DNA of 64,000 bases from Streptacidiphilus carbonis. GTDB lineage: Bacteria; Actinomycetota; Actinomycetes; Streptomycetales; Streptomycetaceae. The position numbers and the translations under genes were made by a program. Numbering within the stretch: the stretch's first letter is position 1; each line of letters starts with the position of its first letter. The notes beneath the pieces were generated by a model. The model made no database searches. It saw nothing but the letters and a program-made list of their open reading frames with translations, and was not told the origin of the DNA. Positions 16,193-26,229 of this stretch are shown one piece after another. The stretch covers positions 199,887 to 263,886 of the forward strand of contig NZ_BBPM01000001.1 in assembly GCF_000787775.1 (NCBI RefSeq), in the 5' to 3' direction.

Positions 16193-16500
16193 ACGTCTGG
16201 AGCGCCGTACTGGTCCTGTCCGCGGGCTGCTACCTGCTGAAACTTCTGGGCCTCTCGATCCCGGCCGGACTGCTGGACCGCCCCGCCGTGCGCCGTTTCG
16301 CCGCGCTCGCCCCCGTCGCCCTGCTGGCCGCACTCACGGCGCTGCAGACCTTCGGCCACGGCGCCCACGGATTGGCGCTGGACGCACGAGCCCTCGGCCT
16401 GGCCGCCGCCGGAATCGCCCTGTGGCGCCGGGCGCCCTTCCTGGTGGTGGTCCTGGTGGCCGTGGTCGCCACCGCAGCGGTGCGGCTGCTGCCCGGGTGA
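16189..16500 (+). CDS. azlD: AzlD family amino acid exporter, small subunit
   Basis: A 103-residue protein with three or four hydrophobic helices, the normal size for AzlD. It shows the family-typical YLLKLLGLSIPAGLL near the N-terminus and a C-terminal VVVLVAVVATAAVRLL helix. The GTG start overlaps the azlC stop by four bases (GTGA), so the two are coupled. It acts with AzlC as the second component of an amino acid export permease. Confidence 0.9.
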   Translation: MNVWSAVLVLSAGCYLLKLLGLSIPAGLLDRPAVRRFAALAPVALLAALTALQTFGHGAHGLALDARALGLAAAGIALWRRAPFLVVVLVAVVATAAVRLLPG

Positions 16501-16521
16501 GCACGCCCGCCCGCGCCCCTC

Positions 16522-16590
16522 GGGTGCAACGTCCCCGCAGCGCGCCGGTTCCACCGGTTGCACCCCGGGGCGCGGGGAACCGCGCGACGA
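16522..16590. repeat. Inverted repeat plus dispersed GC-rich repeat copy
   Basis: Nine-base arms GGGTGCAAC (16522-16530) and GTTGCACCC (16557-16565) form a hairpin after azlD. Immediately next is GGGGCGCGGGGAACCGCGCG (start of 16567-16590). It differs at two of 24 positions from the copy at 58912-58935, and similar sequence is widespread between streptomycete genes. It probably works as a terminator for the convergent azlD and peptidase genes. Confidence 0.6.
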
Positions 16591-16618
16591 GTCAGGGACG
16601 CGTCGCAGTCAAGGCCGG

Positions 16619-18601
16619 TCAGAGACCTCCGAGGCCGCGGAGATAGGCATCATGGTTCGGTGCCCGGCCGAGGAAGTCCCGAACCAGCTGGTCGCCGTCC
16701 ACGGTGCCACCGCGTTCCAGCACGGTCCGCCGGAAGGCAAGTCCTGGCCCGGGATCGGTCGTCCCAGCCTCGGTCGGCCCGGCCTCGGTGAACCTGGTGT
16801 ACATGTCGTCGCCCAGGGTCTGCGACCACAGGTAGCCGTAGTAGCCAGCCTCGTAGCCGAAGAGGTGACTGAAGCGGGACTGGAAGTGGGTGCCCTCCAG
16901 GTGGGTGAACCCGTACCTCTCGGAGACCTCCTTGAGGACGGCGGTGGAGTCCCCGTCGAAGCCCGGCGAGTGGTAGGCCAGATCGAGGGCGGAGAAGTAC
17001 AGCTGACGCATCGTCGCCAGGCCGGAGTCGACGTTCTTCGCCGCGACCATCCCGGCCAGCAGCTGCTCCGGAAGGGCTTCGCCGGACTCGTGGTGACGGG
17101 CGAAACGGCGCAGCACCGCCGGATCCCAGCACCAGTGCTCCAGCATCTGCGCCGGTGCCTCCACGAAGTCCACCTCCGTCTCGGAGCCGGAGAAGCGCGC
17201 CCGCTGGACGCGGGTCAGCGTCCCGTGCAGGACATGGCCGAACTCGTGGAAGAGGCCGACCACCTCCGAGTGCCGCAGCAGCGAGGGGCGGTCCGCGGTC
17301 GGCCGGCCGAAGCCGGCGGTGATGGCCGCCACCGGTCGCTGGTAGCCGCCGTCCGCCAACGACCGTCCGGCCCTGAGGGTGTAGCAGGTCGGATGCCCGT
17401 CCTTGCCGCGCCGGGAGAACAGGTCCACGAAGAAGTACCCGAGCGGTTCGGCGTCAATCGCGTCCTGCGCGTCGGTGATCGCGTAGGCGCGCACGTCCGG
17501 ATGCCACACCGGGGCGTCCGGCAGCTCGTGGAAGCGCACCGCGAACAGCTCCTGGACCAGCGTGAACAGCCCGTCGAGGCAGGCGTCCAGCGGGAAGTAG
17601 GCCGCCACCTCAAGGGCGTCGACCGCGAACGCGGTGCGCTTCAGCTGGTTGACCGCGAAGGAGTGGTCCCAGCGGTGCAGCTCCCGAGTGCCGACGGCCG
17701 CCTCGTTGGCGTCGGCGAGCAGCACCAGGTCCTTCTCCGCCTTGGCGGCGACCCTGGCGTGCAGATCGTCGACGAAGGCCGCGGCGGCCTCCCGGGTCCT
17801 GGCCATCCGCGGCTCGACGGCGTAGTCGGCCCAGGAGTCGTAGCCGAGGGTGCGGGCGATCTCGGCCCGTGCGGCGAGGGCCCGTTCCAGCCGGGCCACG
17901 TTCTCGGAGCCGCCCTTGCGGAAGTCCTTCCCCATCAGCTCGCGCCGACGCTCCGAGGAGCGGGCGTTGGCCATGAACGGCTGAAACTCCGGGGGCTCCA
18001 GTGAGACCCGGTAGCGGCCGTCGACGGTTTCCAGGCCGTCGATGAAGGAGTCCGGCAGGCCGTCCAACTCCTCCCGGTCGACCTCGATGGCGTCCTCCCA
18101 GGTGGCCAGCGCCTCGACGTACCGGGAGCCGAGTCCGACCAGTTCGTCGAAGAGCCCGCGCAGCCGCCGCCGTTCGCCCGCCGAGAGCTCGAAGCCGTTG
18201 CGCCGGTAGTCGCGCAGGGTGTGCTCCAGCAGCCGGGCGTCCTCACCGGTCAGCGCCGCGGCCTCGGCGCTGACCGCGAACTCGGTGACCGCGCGGTGGA
18301 GCTCCTCGTCGAACCCGAGCCCGACCCGGTGCTTGCCCAGCCGCTCCTCCCACTCCTGCGCCGCGTCGCGCAGGGACTCGTCGACGGCGACCTGGGCCAT
18401 GAACGTCCAGGCGCTGATCGCCGCCGCCAGCGACTGCTCGGCGTCCTCCAGGGCCAGCATCGTGTTGGCGTACGTACGCTGCGACGCCGGCACGGCGACG
18501 ATGGCTGCGACGCCGGCGTCGCACGCCGTGACGGCGGCCCGGCAGGCTTCGTCCAGCAGTTCTGGGGTGAGACCGGAATAGTCAGGGAGGCCAGGGATCA
18601 T
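16619..18601 (-). CDS. M3 family (thimet oligopeptidase-like) zinc metallopeptidase
   Basis: A cytoplasmic peptidase of about 660 residues. The zinc-binding motif is LFHEFGHVLHG near residue 450, and the third ligand region is ETEVDFVEAPAQMLEHW. The C-terminal FEAGYYGYLWSQ-like stretch (here YEAGYYGYLWSQTLGDD) carries the substrate-binding Tyr and His-type residues of M3 enzymes. These enzymes cut short peptides in the cytosol. The ATG at 18601 is chosen by similarity to the family N-terminus (PGLPDYSGLTPELL); an ATG at 18643 preceded by AAAAGG is equally possible and adds 14 residues. It is convergent with azlD. A truncated dehydrogenase gene lies just upstream. Confidence 0.9.
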   Translation of the reverse strand: MIPGLPDYSGLTPELLDEACRAAVTACDAGVAAIVAVPASQRTYANTMLALEDAEQSLAAAISAWTFMAQVAVDESLRDAAQEWEERLGKHRVGLGFDEELHRAVTEFAVSAEAAALTGEDARLLEHTLRDYRRNGFELSAGERRRLRGLFDELVGLGSRYVEALATWEDAIEVDREELDGLPDSFIDGLETVDGRYRVSLEPPEFQPFMANARSSERRRELMGKDFRKGGSENVARLERALAARAEIARTLGYDSWADYAVEPRMARTREAAAAFVDDLHARVAAKAEKDLVLLADANEAAVGTRELHRWDHSFAVNQLKRTAFAVDALEVAAYFPLDACLDGLFTLVQELFAVRFHELPDAPVWHPDVRAYAITDAQDAIDAEPLGYFFVDLFSRRGKDGHPTCYTLRAGRSLADGGYQRPVAAITAGFGRPTADRPSLLRHSEVVGLFHEFGHVLHGTLTRVQRARFSGSETEVDFVEAPAQMLEHWCWDPAVLRRFARHHESGEALPEQLLAGMVAAKNVDSGLATMRQLYFSALDLAYHSPGFDGDSTAVLKEVSERYGFTHLEGTHFQSRFSHLFGYEAGYYGYLWSQTLGDDMYTRFTEAGPTEAGTTDPGPGLAFRRTVLERGGTVDGDQLVRDFLGRAPNHDAYLRGLGGL

Positions 18602-18652
18602 GCCCGCGATACTAGATGAACTATCTTTCAGGACAAGCAGCATGACCTTTTG

Positions 18653-18874
18653 TCAGTCCATGGGCGGATTGAACTCCGGCTGGTCCAGCACCAGCACATC
18701 CGCCCCAGCCGCCGCCTCGCGCCCCGAGCCGCACCAGGCCGCGCCGCAGTCCGACGCGGCTGCCTCGCGTTCGGGACGGATGTCGTAGGCGGCCACTCGA
18801 TGGCCCGCCTCGACGAGGTTGGCGCAGATGGGAGTCCCCATCCGACCCATACCAATGAGACCGATCTTCAGCAC
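18653..18874 (-). pseudogene. Truncated NAD(P)-binding domain of a 6PGDH/3-hydroxyisobutyrate dehydrogenase-like protein
   Basis: A 73-codon frame that starts like a beta-hydroxyacid dehydrogenase: KIGLIGMGRMGTPICANLVE is the GxGxxG Rossmann motif, followed by AYDIRPERE and ADVLVLDQPEFNPPMD, then a TGA. Whole enzymes are about 290 residues, so the catalytic domain and most of the cofactor domain are missing. No continuation is visible before the peptidase gene begins. It is probably a decaying remnant, although a short expressed Rossmann peptide cannot be excluded. Confidence 0.7.
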
Positions 18875-18946
18875 GAGCGGATCGTAGCCTGTCGCGCGCG
18901 CCAGGACCGCCTGGCCCCGGGCCCGCTCCCGCTCGGGGCCGTAAGG

Positions 18947-18981
18947 CTACACCCGTAGTGCTATGGCCGTTCCCCTAGACT
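18947..18981 (+). promoter_or_regulatory. Leaderless promoter and candidate operator of TetR gene
   Basis: TAGACT (18976-18981) ends seven bases before the TetR-family ATG and there is no Shine-Dalgarno sequence. The inverted repeat CTAC-ACCC-GTAG (18947-18958) covers the -35 region, as expected for an autorepressor. Confidence 0.55.
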
Positions 18982-18988
18982 GCCGCTC

Positions 18989-19603
18989 ATGGATCCGACC
19001 CCCACCGCAGCACCGCGCGGCCGCAACCCCCGCGGCAAGGGCGAACGGCTGCGCGAGGACATCGTCGAGTCCGCCCTCGCTCTGCTGGACGAACTCGGCG
19101 ACGACCAGGCGCTGTCGCTGCGCGCCGTGGCACGCAGGACCAATATCGCCGCGACGTCCGTCTACATCCACTTCGCCGACCGGAACGCGCTGGTGCTCGC
19201 GGCGATGGAGCGCTGCCACCACGAGCTGGTGCGCGCCGTCGACGAGACCGAGCGTGACAGCGAGGACCCGGTGGACCGGCTGCGGGCCCGCACCCTGCTG
19301 CTCGGCGCCTGGGCCCAGGAGCACCCGGGCCTCTACCGTGTGCTGCACGAGAGCACCGTCAACCAGAGCCCGGGCATGCCCTTCCGGCAGGAGCTGGCGG
19401 ACCGCAGCACCCTCGCCGTCCAGCGCTGCATGGACGCGGGCCTCGCCCCGGTCGACGACCCGGCCCTCATCGCCCTCGACCTCCGCGCGGCCGTCCACGG
19501 CGCCGTCTCCATGCGCCTCAGCCAGCCCGATCTGCCCTGGCCGTCCCTGGAGGACCAGGTCGACCGCTTCCTCACCAGACTGGTCGGCGTCCGCCTTCGC
19601 TGA
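18989..19603 (+). CDS. TetR family regulator with WHG-type C-terminal domain
   Basis: A 204-residue TetR/AcrR regulator. The N-terminal helix-turn-helix (about residues 15-65) reads ALSLRAVARRTNIAATSVYIHFADRNALVLAAM. The C-terminal ligand domain (about 90-200), with WAQEHPGLYRVLHES and DLRAAVHGAVSMR, resembles the WHG/TetR_C_33 class. It is divergent from the truncated dehydrogenase gene at 18653. With the remnant as its only divergent neighbour, its original target may be lost. The transcript is probably leaderless. Confidence 0.9.
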   Translation: MDPTPTAAPRGRNPRGKGERLREDIVESALALLDELGDDQALSLRAVARRTNIAATSVYIHFADRNALVLAAMERCHHELVRAVDETERDSEDPVDRLRARTLLLGAWAQEHPGLYRVLHESTVNQSPGMPFRQELADRSTLAVQRCMDAGLAPVDDPALIALDLRAAVHGAVSMRLSQPDLPWPSLEDQVDRFLTRLVGVRLR

Positions 19604-19968
19604 CCGGCGTCATGCCCGCTGTCCAGCGGGTCATGACGGAGCATCAGCTCGAACGCCCCGCGCTGCTCCAGCGCTGGGCCGACGTGCGTCCGACGCCGGC
19701 CGCGGACGACGCGTAGCCGGTGTCCGGCTTTCGGGATTCACTGAAAGCTCGCAGGGAGTTTTCGTAAGAAGCTGAAATTGTTTGCACTCAAGGGTTGACC
19801 ACCACCCGTCACCGGCGGGATCGTCATCTCGCGCACCGTCAGGTCCTTGGTGGTCACCGGGGTCGGACGGTCCATCAGACGGCTTTCGCAATGATGTGCG
19901 GAGGCTGTGGCGCCGCGTGCGGGCCCGCATGACGACCCATCCCATCCACCCTCCTGGGAGCAGTCACG
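19604..19968 (+). other. 365-base upstream region of the amylase gene
   Basis: No credible full gene. A 35-codon open frame (19612-19716, M-P-A-V-Q-R start, ending in TAG) may be a relic of the end of another gene. The inverted repeat GCTTTC/GAAAGC (19727-19732 and 19743-19748) and the AT-richer stretch around 19750-19795 are the likely control region of the alpha-amylase. I could not fix a -10/-35 pair. GGGAGC nine bases before 19969 is the ribosome site. Confidence 0.5.
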
Positions 19969-22533
19969 ATGCAGTCGTTGCGTAGATCCACGTCCATGGC
20001 TCCACCGCCCGGCGGCTCACGCCGCACCAGCCGGCTGCGGTCCCGCCCGGGTGGGCTGCTGCTCGCCGGCGCGATGCTCGCCGGCGGCCTGCTGCCGCTC
20101 GCGCTCGGCGGCTCCGCCCATGCCACCAGCAGCAGCAACGGCGGTGATGTGATCGCCAACCTCTTCGAGTGGAACTGGCCCTCGGTCGCGTCCGAGTGCA
20201 CCGATGTCCTCGGCCCCAAGGGCTACGGCGCGGTGCAGGTGTCCCCGCCCCAGGATTCCATCCGCCTGGCCGGCACCACGCACTCCTGGTGGGACGTCTA
20301 CCAGCCGGTCGGCTACGACCTCAACAGCCGGATGGGCACCGCGGCGCAGTTCCAGGCCATGGTGACGGCCTGTCACAACGCCGGCGTCAAGGTCTACACG
20401 GACGCGGTGATCAACCACATGTCCGGCACCGACCAGACGAGCACCGACTCCTACGGCGGCGACAGCTTCTCGGTGTCGTCGCGGAGCTACAGCGAAGTCC
20501 CCTACACCTCCTCCGACTTCCACACCTACCCCGCCAACTGTCCCAACTCCGGTCTGTCGATCAACGACTGGAACAGCCAGACCCAGGTCCAGGAGTGTGA
20601 CCTGGAGAACCTGGCCGACCTCTACACGGAGACGGACGACGTCCGCGCGAAGATCGCGGCCTACCTCAACACGCTGATCGCCGACGGCGTCGACGGTTTC
20701 CGGGTCGACTCCGCCAAGCACATCGCCCAGGCCGACATGGCCGACATCGAGTCCCGGCTGAACAACACGCTGTGGGGCGCGCGGCCGTTCGTGCTGCAGG
20801 AGGTCTACCCGGGGAGCAGCGGCAACCTGGCGCCCGCAGCGTTCGAGAGCAACGGCAGCGTGATCGGCTTCGACTACGCGTACGCCATGAAGAGCCAGTT
20901 CCAGGGCAGCATCGCCAACCTGAAGACCTTCGGCAGCACCTGGGGCCTGCTGCCGAGCGCCTACGACGGCGCCATGGTGACCAACCATGACACCGAGCGC
21001 AACGGCAGCACCCTGAACTACAAGAACGGCACCCAGTACACGCTGGCCACCGAGTTCATGCTGGCCTGGGGCTACGGCACGCCCTCGGTCTTCTCCGGCT
21101 TCTCCTTCAACAGCTCCGACGACTCGCCGCCGGCCGACTCCAACGGCTTCGTCACCAACACCGACTGCTCCTCCAGTGCCTGGGTCTGCACCGACCGCAG
21201 CACGGGCATCGCCAACATGGTCGGCTGGCACAACGCGGCCGGCACGGCCGCCGTCGCCAACTGGTACGACGACGGGTCCAACCTGATCGCCTTCTCCCGC
21301 GGCTCCAAGGCCTGGATCTCGATCAACAACGAGAGCACCACGCAGACCAGGACCTTCGCCACCGGCCTGGCCGCGGGCACCTACTGCGACATCATCCACG
21401 GCGACTACACCGCCTCGACCGGCGCCTGCTCCGGCCCGACGGTGGCCGTCGACAGCTCCGGCAACGCGACGGTGTCCATCGCGGCCGGCGACTCGGTGGC
21501 GCTGTACGCCACCACGACCGGAACCGGCACCGGCACCCCGACCGCCAGTGCGTCGGCCTCGGCCAGCGCCAGCGCCAGTGCGACCGCGACTGCCACCGCG
21601 ACGCCCACCACCACGGCGACCAGCACCAGCACCGGCTCCACCAGTTCGACCGTGAACGAGACCTTCACCGTCAGCGGAGCCCCGTCCAGCGCCCCGCTCT
21701 ACCTGGTCGGCTCCACCAGTGAGCTGGGCAGTTGGGCCCCGGGCAGCGCGATACCGATGACCCAGTCGGGATCGAACTGGACGGTCACCGTCACCCTGCC
21801 CAAGTCCACCGCGATCCAGTACAAGTACATCGCCAAGGACTCGGCGGGTAACGTCACCTGGGAACCGGGATCCAACCACAGCGCGACCACGGGTTCCGGT
21901 GACAGCGCCACCCTCACCGACACCTTCAACGGCTCCAGCACCACCGTGGCGGAGACCTTCAACGACGCCGCCACGACCTGGTACGGCCAGAACGTCTACG
22001 TGGTCGGCTCGATCGCGGCGCTCGGCGGCTGGAACACCGCCAACGCGGTCGCCCTCTCCTCCGCCGCCTACCCGACCTGGTCGGCGACGGTGAACCTGCC
22101 GTCCAACACCGCCTTCGCGTACAAGTTCATCAAGAAGGACCCGGACGGCACCGTCACCTGGGAGTCCGGCGCCAACCACACCGCCACCACCGGCACCTCG
22201 GCGGCCACCCTCAGCAACGCCTGGGGGACCAACGCCACCAGCTCCGTCGGGGTCGTCTTCGACGAGACCAAGACCACCGTCACCGGCCAGAACGTGTACG
22301 TGGTCGGCAGCATCAGCGGGCTCGGCCAGTGGGACACGGGCAACGCGATCCTGCTGTCGTCGAGCAGCTACCCGGTCTGGTCCAAGACCGTCAGCATCTC
22401 CCCGAACACCTCGTTCGAGTACAAGTACATCGTCAAGGACGCCTCGGGGAACGTGACCTGGGAGTCGGGGACCAACCGCAGCTACACCACCGGCAGCTCG
22501 GGCACCGTGACGCTGTCGGACACCTGGAAGTAG
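19969..22533 (+). CDS. Secreted GH13 alpha-amylase with three tandem CBM20 starch-binding domains
   Basis: An 854-residue extracellular amylase. The signal peptide spans about residues 1-46 (RRTSRLRSRPGG, hydrophobic core, AHA cleavage). The GH13 barrel has the nucleophile motif GFRVDSAKH (Asp near 246), the acid/base motif VLQEVYPG (Glu near 277) and the transition-state motif VTNHDTER (Asp near 340). An all-beta C domain ends near 518, then a Thr/Ala/Ser linker (about 519-560). Three similar modules follow (about 561-657, 658-755, 756-854), each with LYLVGS/VYVVGS ... LGxW ... YKYI/YKFI ... VTWExGxN motifs of CBM20. Typical streptomycete amylases have one CBM20 and fewer than 600 residues. 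It should hydrolyse raw starch outside the cell. Confidence 0.95.
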   Translation: MQSLRRSTSMAPPPGGSRRTSRLRSRPGGLLLAGAMLAGGLLPLALGGSAHATSSSNGGDVIANLFEWNWPSVASECTDVLGPKGYGAVQVSPPQDSIRLAGTTHSWWDVYQPVGYDLNSRMGTAAQFQAMVTACHNAGVKVYTDAVINHMSGTDQTSTDSYGGDSFSVSSRSYSEVPYTSSDFHTYPANCPNSGLSINDWNSQTQVQECDLENLADLYTETDDVRAKIAAYLNTLIADGVDGFRVDSAKHIAQADMADIESRLNNTLWGARPFVLQEVYPGSSGNLAPAAFESNGSVIGFDYAYAMKSQFQGSIANLKTFGSTWGLLPSAYDGAMVTNHDTERNGSTLNYKNGTQYTLATEFMLAWGYGTPSVFSGFSFNSSDDSPPADSNGFVTNTDCSSSAWVCTDRSTGIANMVGWHNAAGTAAVANWYDDGSNLIAFSRGSKAWISINNESTTQTRTFATGLAAGTYCDIIHGDYTASTGACSGPTVAVDSSGNATVSIAAGDSVALYATTTGTGTGTPTASASASASASASATATATATPTTTATSTSTGSTSSTVNETFTVSGAPSSAPLYLVGSTSELGSWAPGSAIPMTQSGSNWTVTVTLPKSTAIQYKYIAKDSAGNVTWEPGSNHSATTGSGDSATLTDTFNGSSTTVAETFNDAATTWYGQNVYVVGSIAALGGWNTANAVALSSAAYPTWSATVNLPSNTAFAYKFIKKDPDGTVTWESGANHTATTGTSAATLSNAWGTNATSSVGVVFDETKTTVTGQNVYVVGSISGLGQWDTGNAILLSSSSYPVWSKTVSISPNTSFEYKYIVKDASGNVTWESGTNRSYTTGSSGTVTLSDTWK

Positions 22534-22565
22534 TACCGGCCCGCCGACCGCAGGACTGACAGGCC

Positions 22566-22598
22566 GAGGGTCCGGCACCGAACCGGTGCCGGACCCTC
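22566..22598. terminator. Bidirectional terminator between amylase and glnB
   Basis: Perfect 15-base arms GAGGGTCCGGCACCG and CGGTGCCGGACCCTC with a three-base loop, followed on the plus strand by TTGTTCT. It lies between the convergent amylase and glnB genes. Confidence 0.88.
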
Positions 22599-22615
22599 TT
22601 GTTCTGCACCCGCCG

Positions 22616-24321
<1,706 letters not shown>

Positions 24322-24471
24322 GGCGATGCTCGCCGGGGCAGATTTCCGGTCGCGAACGGGTGTGTTTCGCGCAGGTTTCACATTGCCGGGAGATGTCCTG
24401 AAGGCTTCGGCGCCGTTTCGCTTTCCTCACCGTGCCCGGCGGGCGGCGGCGTCCGCCGCTCCCCCGGGACG

Positions 24472-24507
24472 ACCGAACCCCCGGCACCGGGGTGCCGGGG
24501 GTTCGGT
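24472..24507 (-). terminator. Terminator of chaplin gene
   Basis: Perfect 17-base arms beginning ACCGAACCCCCGGCACC with a two-base loop lie 21 bases after the chaplin stop codon. Confidence 0.85.
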
Positions 24508-24528
24508 GCAGGCCTACGCCGGGTGCGG

Positions 24529-24768
24529 TCAGCCCCAGTTGGAGCACTCGTTGCCGAAGGCCGGGTTCAGCACGCCGATGACGTTGACGCTGTCGCCGCA
24601 GACGTTCACCGGGACGTGCACCGGCACCTGGATCAGGTTGCCGGAGGCGACGCCGGGGGAGTGGGTCGCGGCACCCGCGGCCGTGCTGGACGCGGAGGCG
24701 ACACCCGCGCCGGCGGCGAGCAGACCGAGAGCGGCGGCGGCGACGAAGGTGTTGCGCTTGTGGTTCAC
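24529..24768 (-). CDS. Short chaplin (hydrophobic surface protein)
   Basis: A 79-residue secreted protein. A signal peptide (about residues 1-27, ending in ASA) is followed by one chaplin domain with SGNLIQVPVHVPVNVCGDSVNVIG and LNPAFGNECSNWG, given here in pieces. The two cysteines that form the chaplin disulfide are present. Short chaplins assemble into amyloid-like films that make aerial hyphae and spores hydrophobic. The start is GTG at 24768 with GAAAGGG eight bases before it. There is no sortase signal, so it is of the short (E-H) class. It supports a spore-forming streptomycete-type host. Confidence 0.95.
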   Translation of the reverse strand: MNHKRNTFVAAAALGLLAAGAGVASASSTAAGAATHSPGVASGNLIQVPVHVPVNVCGDSVNVIGVLNPAFGNECSNWG

Positions 24769-25121
24769 GATGGGACCCTTTCGAGACAGCAGGATGGAGC
24801 GAGCGATCGGGACACGAGGCTCAGCACCTCCAACGCTCCGAGGCCCCGCCGGGCAACGGCGGAGCCGGGATCATCACCCGAATGCGTGGCGCCGTACGGC
24901 GTGTCGTGGCGCGGCGCGCCCCCGGACCCGCGGGCCGCGGATCGCGGGCGCCCGCCTCCCGGGGCACCATGAAGCTCCGGTGGAGGCGCGCTTAAGAAAG
25001 CCTCGATGGACCTGCGGCAGGGCGGACCGGCAGGGTTTGTCAGCGGCGGTCGCGCTCGCAGCCGCCGTACACCGCTGTATCCCGATCGCAGCAGTTCAGA
25101 GCAGCTCAGGAGGCTCCCGCC
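24769..25121. other. 353-base divergent intergenic region (chaplin / tdh)
   Basis: No convincing gene in either strand. It holds the promoters of the chaplin gene (leftward) and tdh (rightward). AGGAGG lies seven bases before the GTG of tdh. I saw no clear palindrome or riboswitch. Confidence 0.5.
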
Positions 25122-26150
25122 GTGAAGGCACTGGTTAAGGCGAAGGCGGAGCCCGGGCTGTGGCTGCTGGACGTCCCGGAGCCCGAGATGGGCCCGGGCG
25201 AGGTGCTGATCAAGGTGCTGCGCACCGGTATCTGCGGGACCGACCTGCACATCCGCAGCTACGACGGCTGGGCGCAGCAGGCCGTGCGCACCCCGCTGGT
25301 GCTGGGTCACGAGTTCGTCGGCGAGGTCGTCGGGACGGCCCCCGGGGTCGCCGACATCGCGGTGGGCGACCTGGTCAGCGGCGAGGGCCACCTGGTCTGC
25401 GGCAAGTGCCGCAACTGCCTGGCCGGCCGGCGCCACCTCTGCCGCAGCACGGTGGGCCTGGGCATCGGCCGGGACGGCGCGTTCGCCGAGTACGTCACCC
25501 TTCCCGCCTCCAATGTGTGGGTGCACCGGGTGCCGGTGGACCTGGACGTCGCGGCGATCTTCGACCCGTTCGGCAACGCCGTGCACACCGCGCTGTCGTT
25601 CCCGCTGGTGGGCGAGGACGTGCTGATCACCGGGGCGGGCCCGATCGGCATCATGGCGGCGGCGGTGGCCCGGCACGCCGGGGCCCGCAAGGTGATGATC
25701 ACCGACGTCAGCCCGTACCGGCTGCAGCTGGCCGAGAAGGTCGGCGTCAGCCTGGCCCTGGATGTGCGCAGCGCCACCATCGAGGAGGGGCAGCGGCAGC
25801 TGGGGCTGCGCGAGGGCTTCGACGTCGGCCTGGAGATGTCCGGCCGCCCCGAGGCGCTGCGCGACATGATCGCCAACATGACCCACGGCGGGAAGATCGC
25901 CATGCTGGGGCTGCCGGCCGAGGAGTTCCCGGTCGACTTCGCCCGGATCGTCACCTCGATGATCACCCTCAAGGGCATCTACGGCCGGGAGATGTTCGAG
26001 ACCTGGTACGCCATGTCGGTGCTGCTGGAGGGCGGGCTGGACCTCAGCCCGGTGATCACCGGCCGCTACTCCTACCGGGACTTCGACGCGGCCTTCGACG
26101 ACGCGGCCGGCGGGCGCTGCGGCAAGGTCATCCTCGACTGGACGGCGTAG
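25122..26150 (+). CDS. tdh: L-threonine 3-dehydrogenase
   Basis: A 342-residue zinc-dependent medium-chain dehydrogenase that oxidises L-threonine to 2-amino-3-ketobutyrate with NAD+. The catalytic zinc site is C38 ([10 protein letters not shown]) with H63-E64 (LGHEFVG). The structural zinc cysteines C93, C96, C99 and C107 are all present. The NAD-binding [18 protein letters not shown] lies near residue 170. The length matches bacterial Tdh. The GTG start follows AGGAGG. It is in operon with kbl 79 bases downstream, whose product cleaves the unstable ketobutyrate. The spacer carries two imperfect 17-base tandem repeats (CCGAGCCGCC-TCCATC). Confidence 0.95.
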   Translation: MKALVKAKAEPGLWLLDVPEPEMGPGEVLIKVLRTGICGTDLHIRSYDGWAQQAVRTPLVLGHEFVGEVVGTAPGVADIAVGDLVSGEGHLVCGKCRNCLAGRRHLCRSTVGLGIGRDGAFAEYVTLPASNVWVHRVPVDLDVAAIFDPFGNAVHTALSFPLVGEDVLITGAGPIGIMAAAVARHAGARKVMITDVSPYRLQLAEKVGVSLALDVRSATIEEGQRQLGLREGFDVGLEMSGRPEALRDMIANMTHGGKIAMLGLPAEEFPVDFARIVTSMITLKGIYGREMFETWYAMSVLLEGGLDLSPVITGRYSYRDFDAAFDDAAGGRCGKVILDWTA

Positions 26151-26229
26151 CCGACCGCCCCATCGCCCGAGCCGCCGTCCATCCGAGCCGCCATCCATCC
26201 GAGCCAACGAGACCAGGAGTGACCCCAGA

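Noticed and set aside
19612-19716. A 35-codon frame between TetR and amylase
   Set aside because: No ribosome site or family match; kept only as a possible relic in the intergenic note.
20017-22578. An 853-codon open frame on the minus strand opposite the amylase
   Set aside because: It is the antisense shadow of a strongly supported gene; the translation is low-complexity Gly/Arg/Val-rich with no family motifs. Such frames are routine in high-GC DNA.
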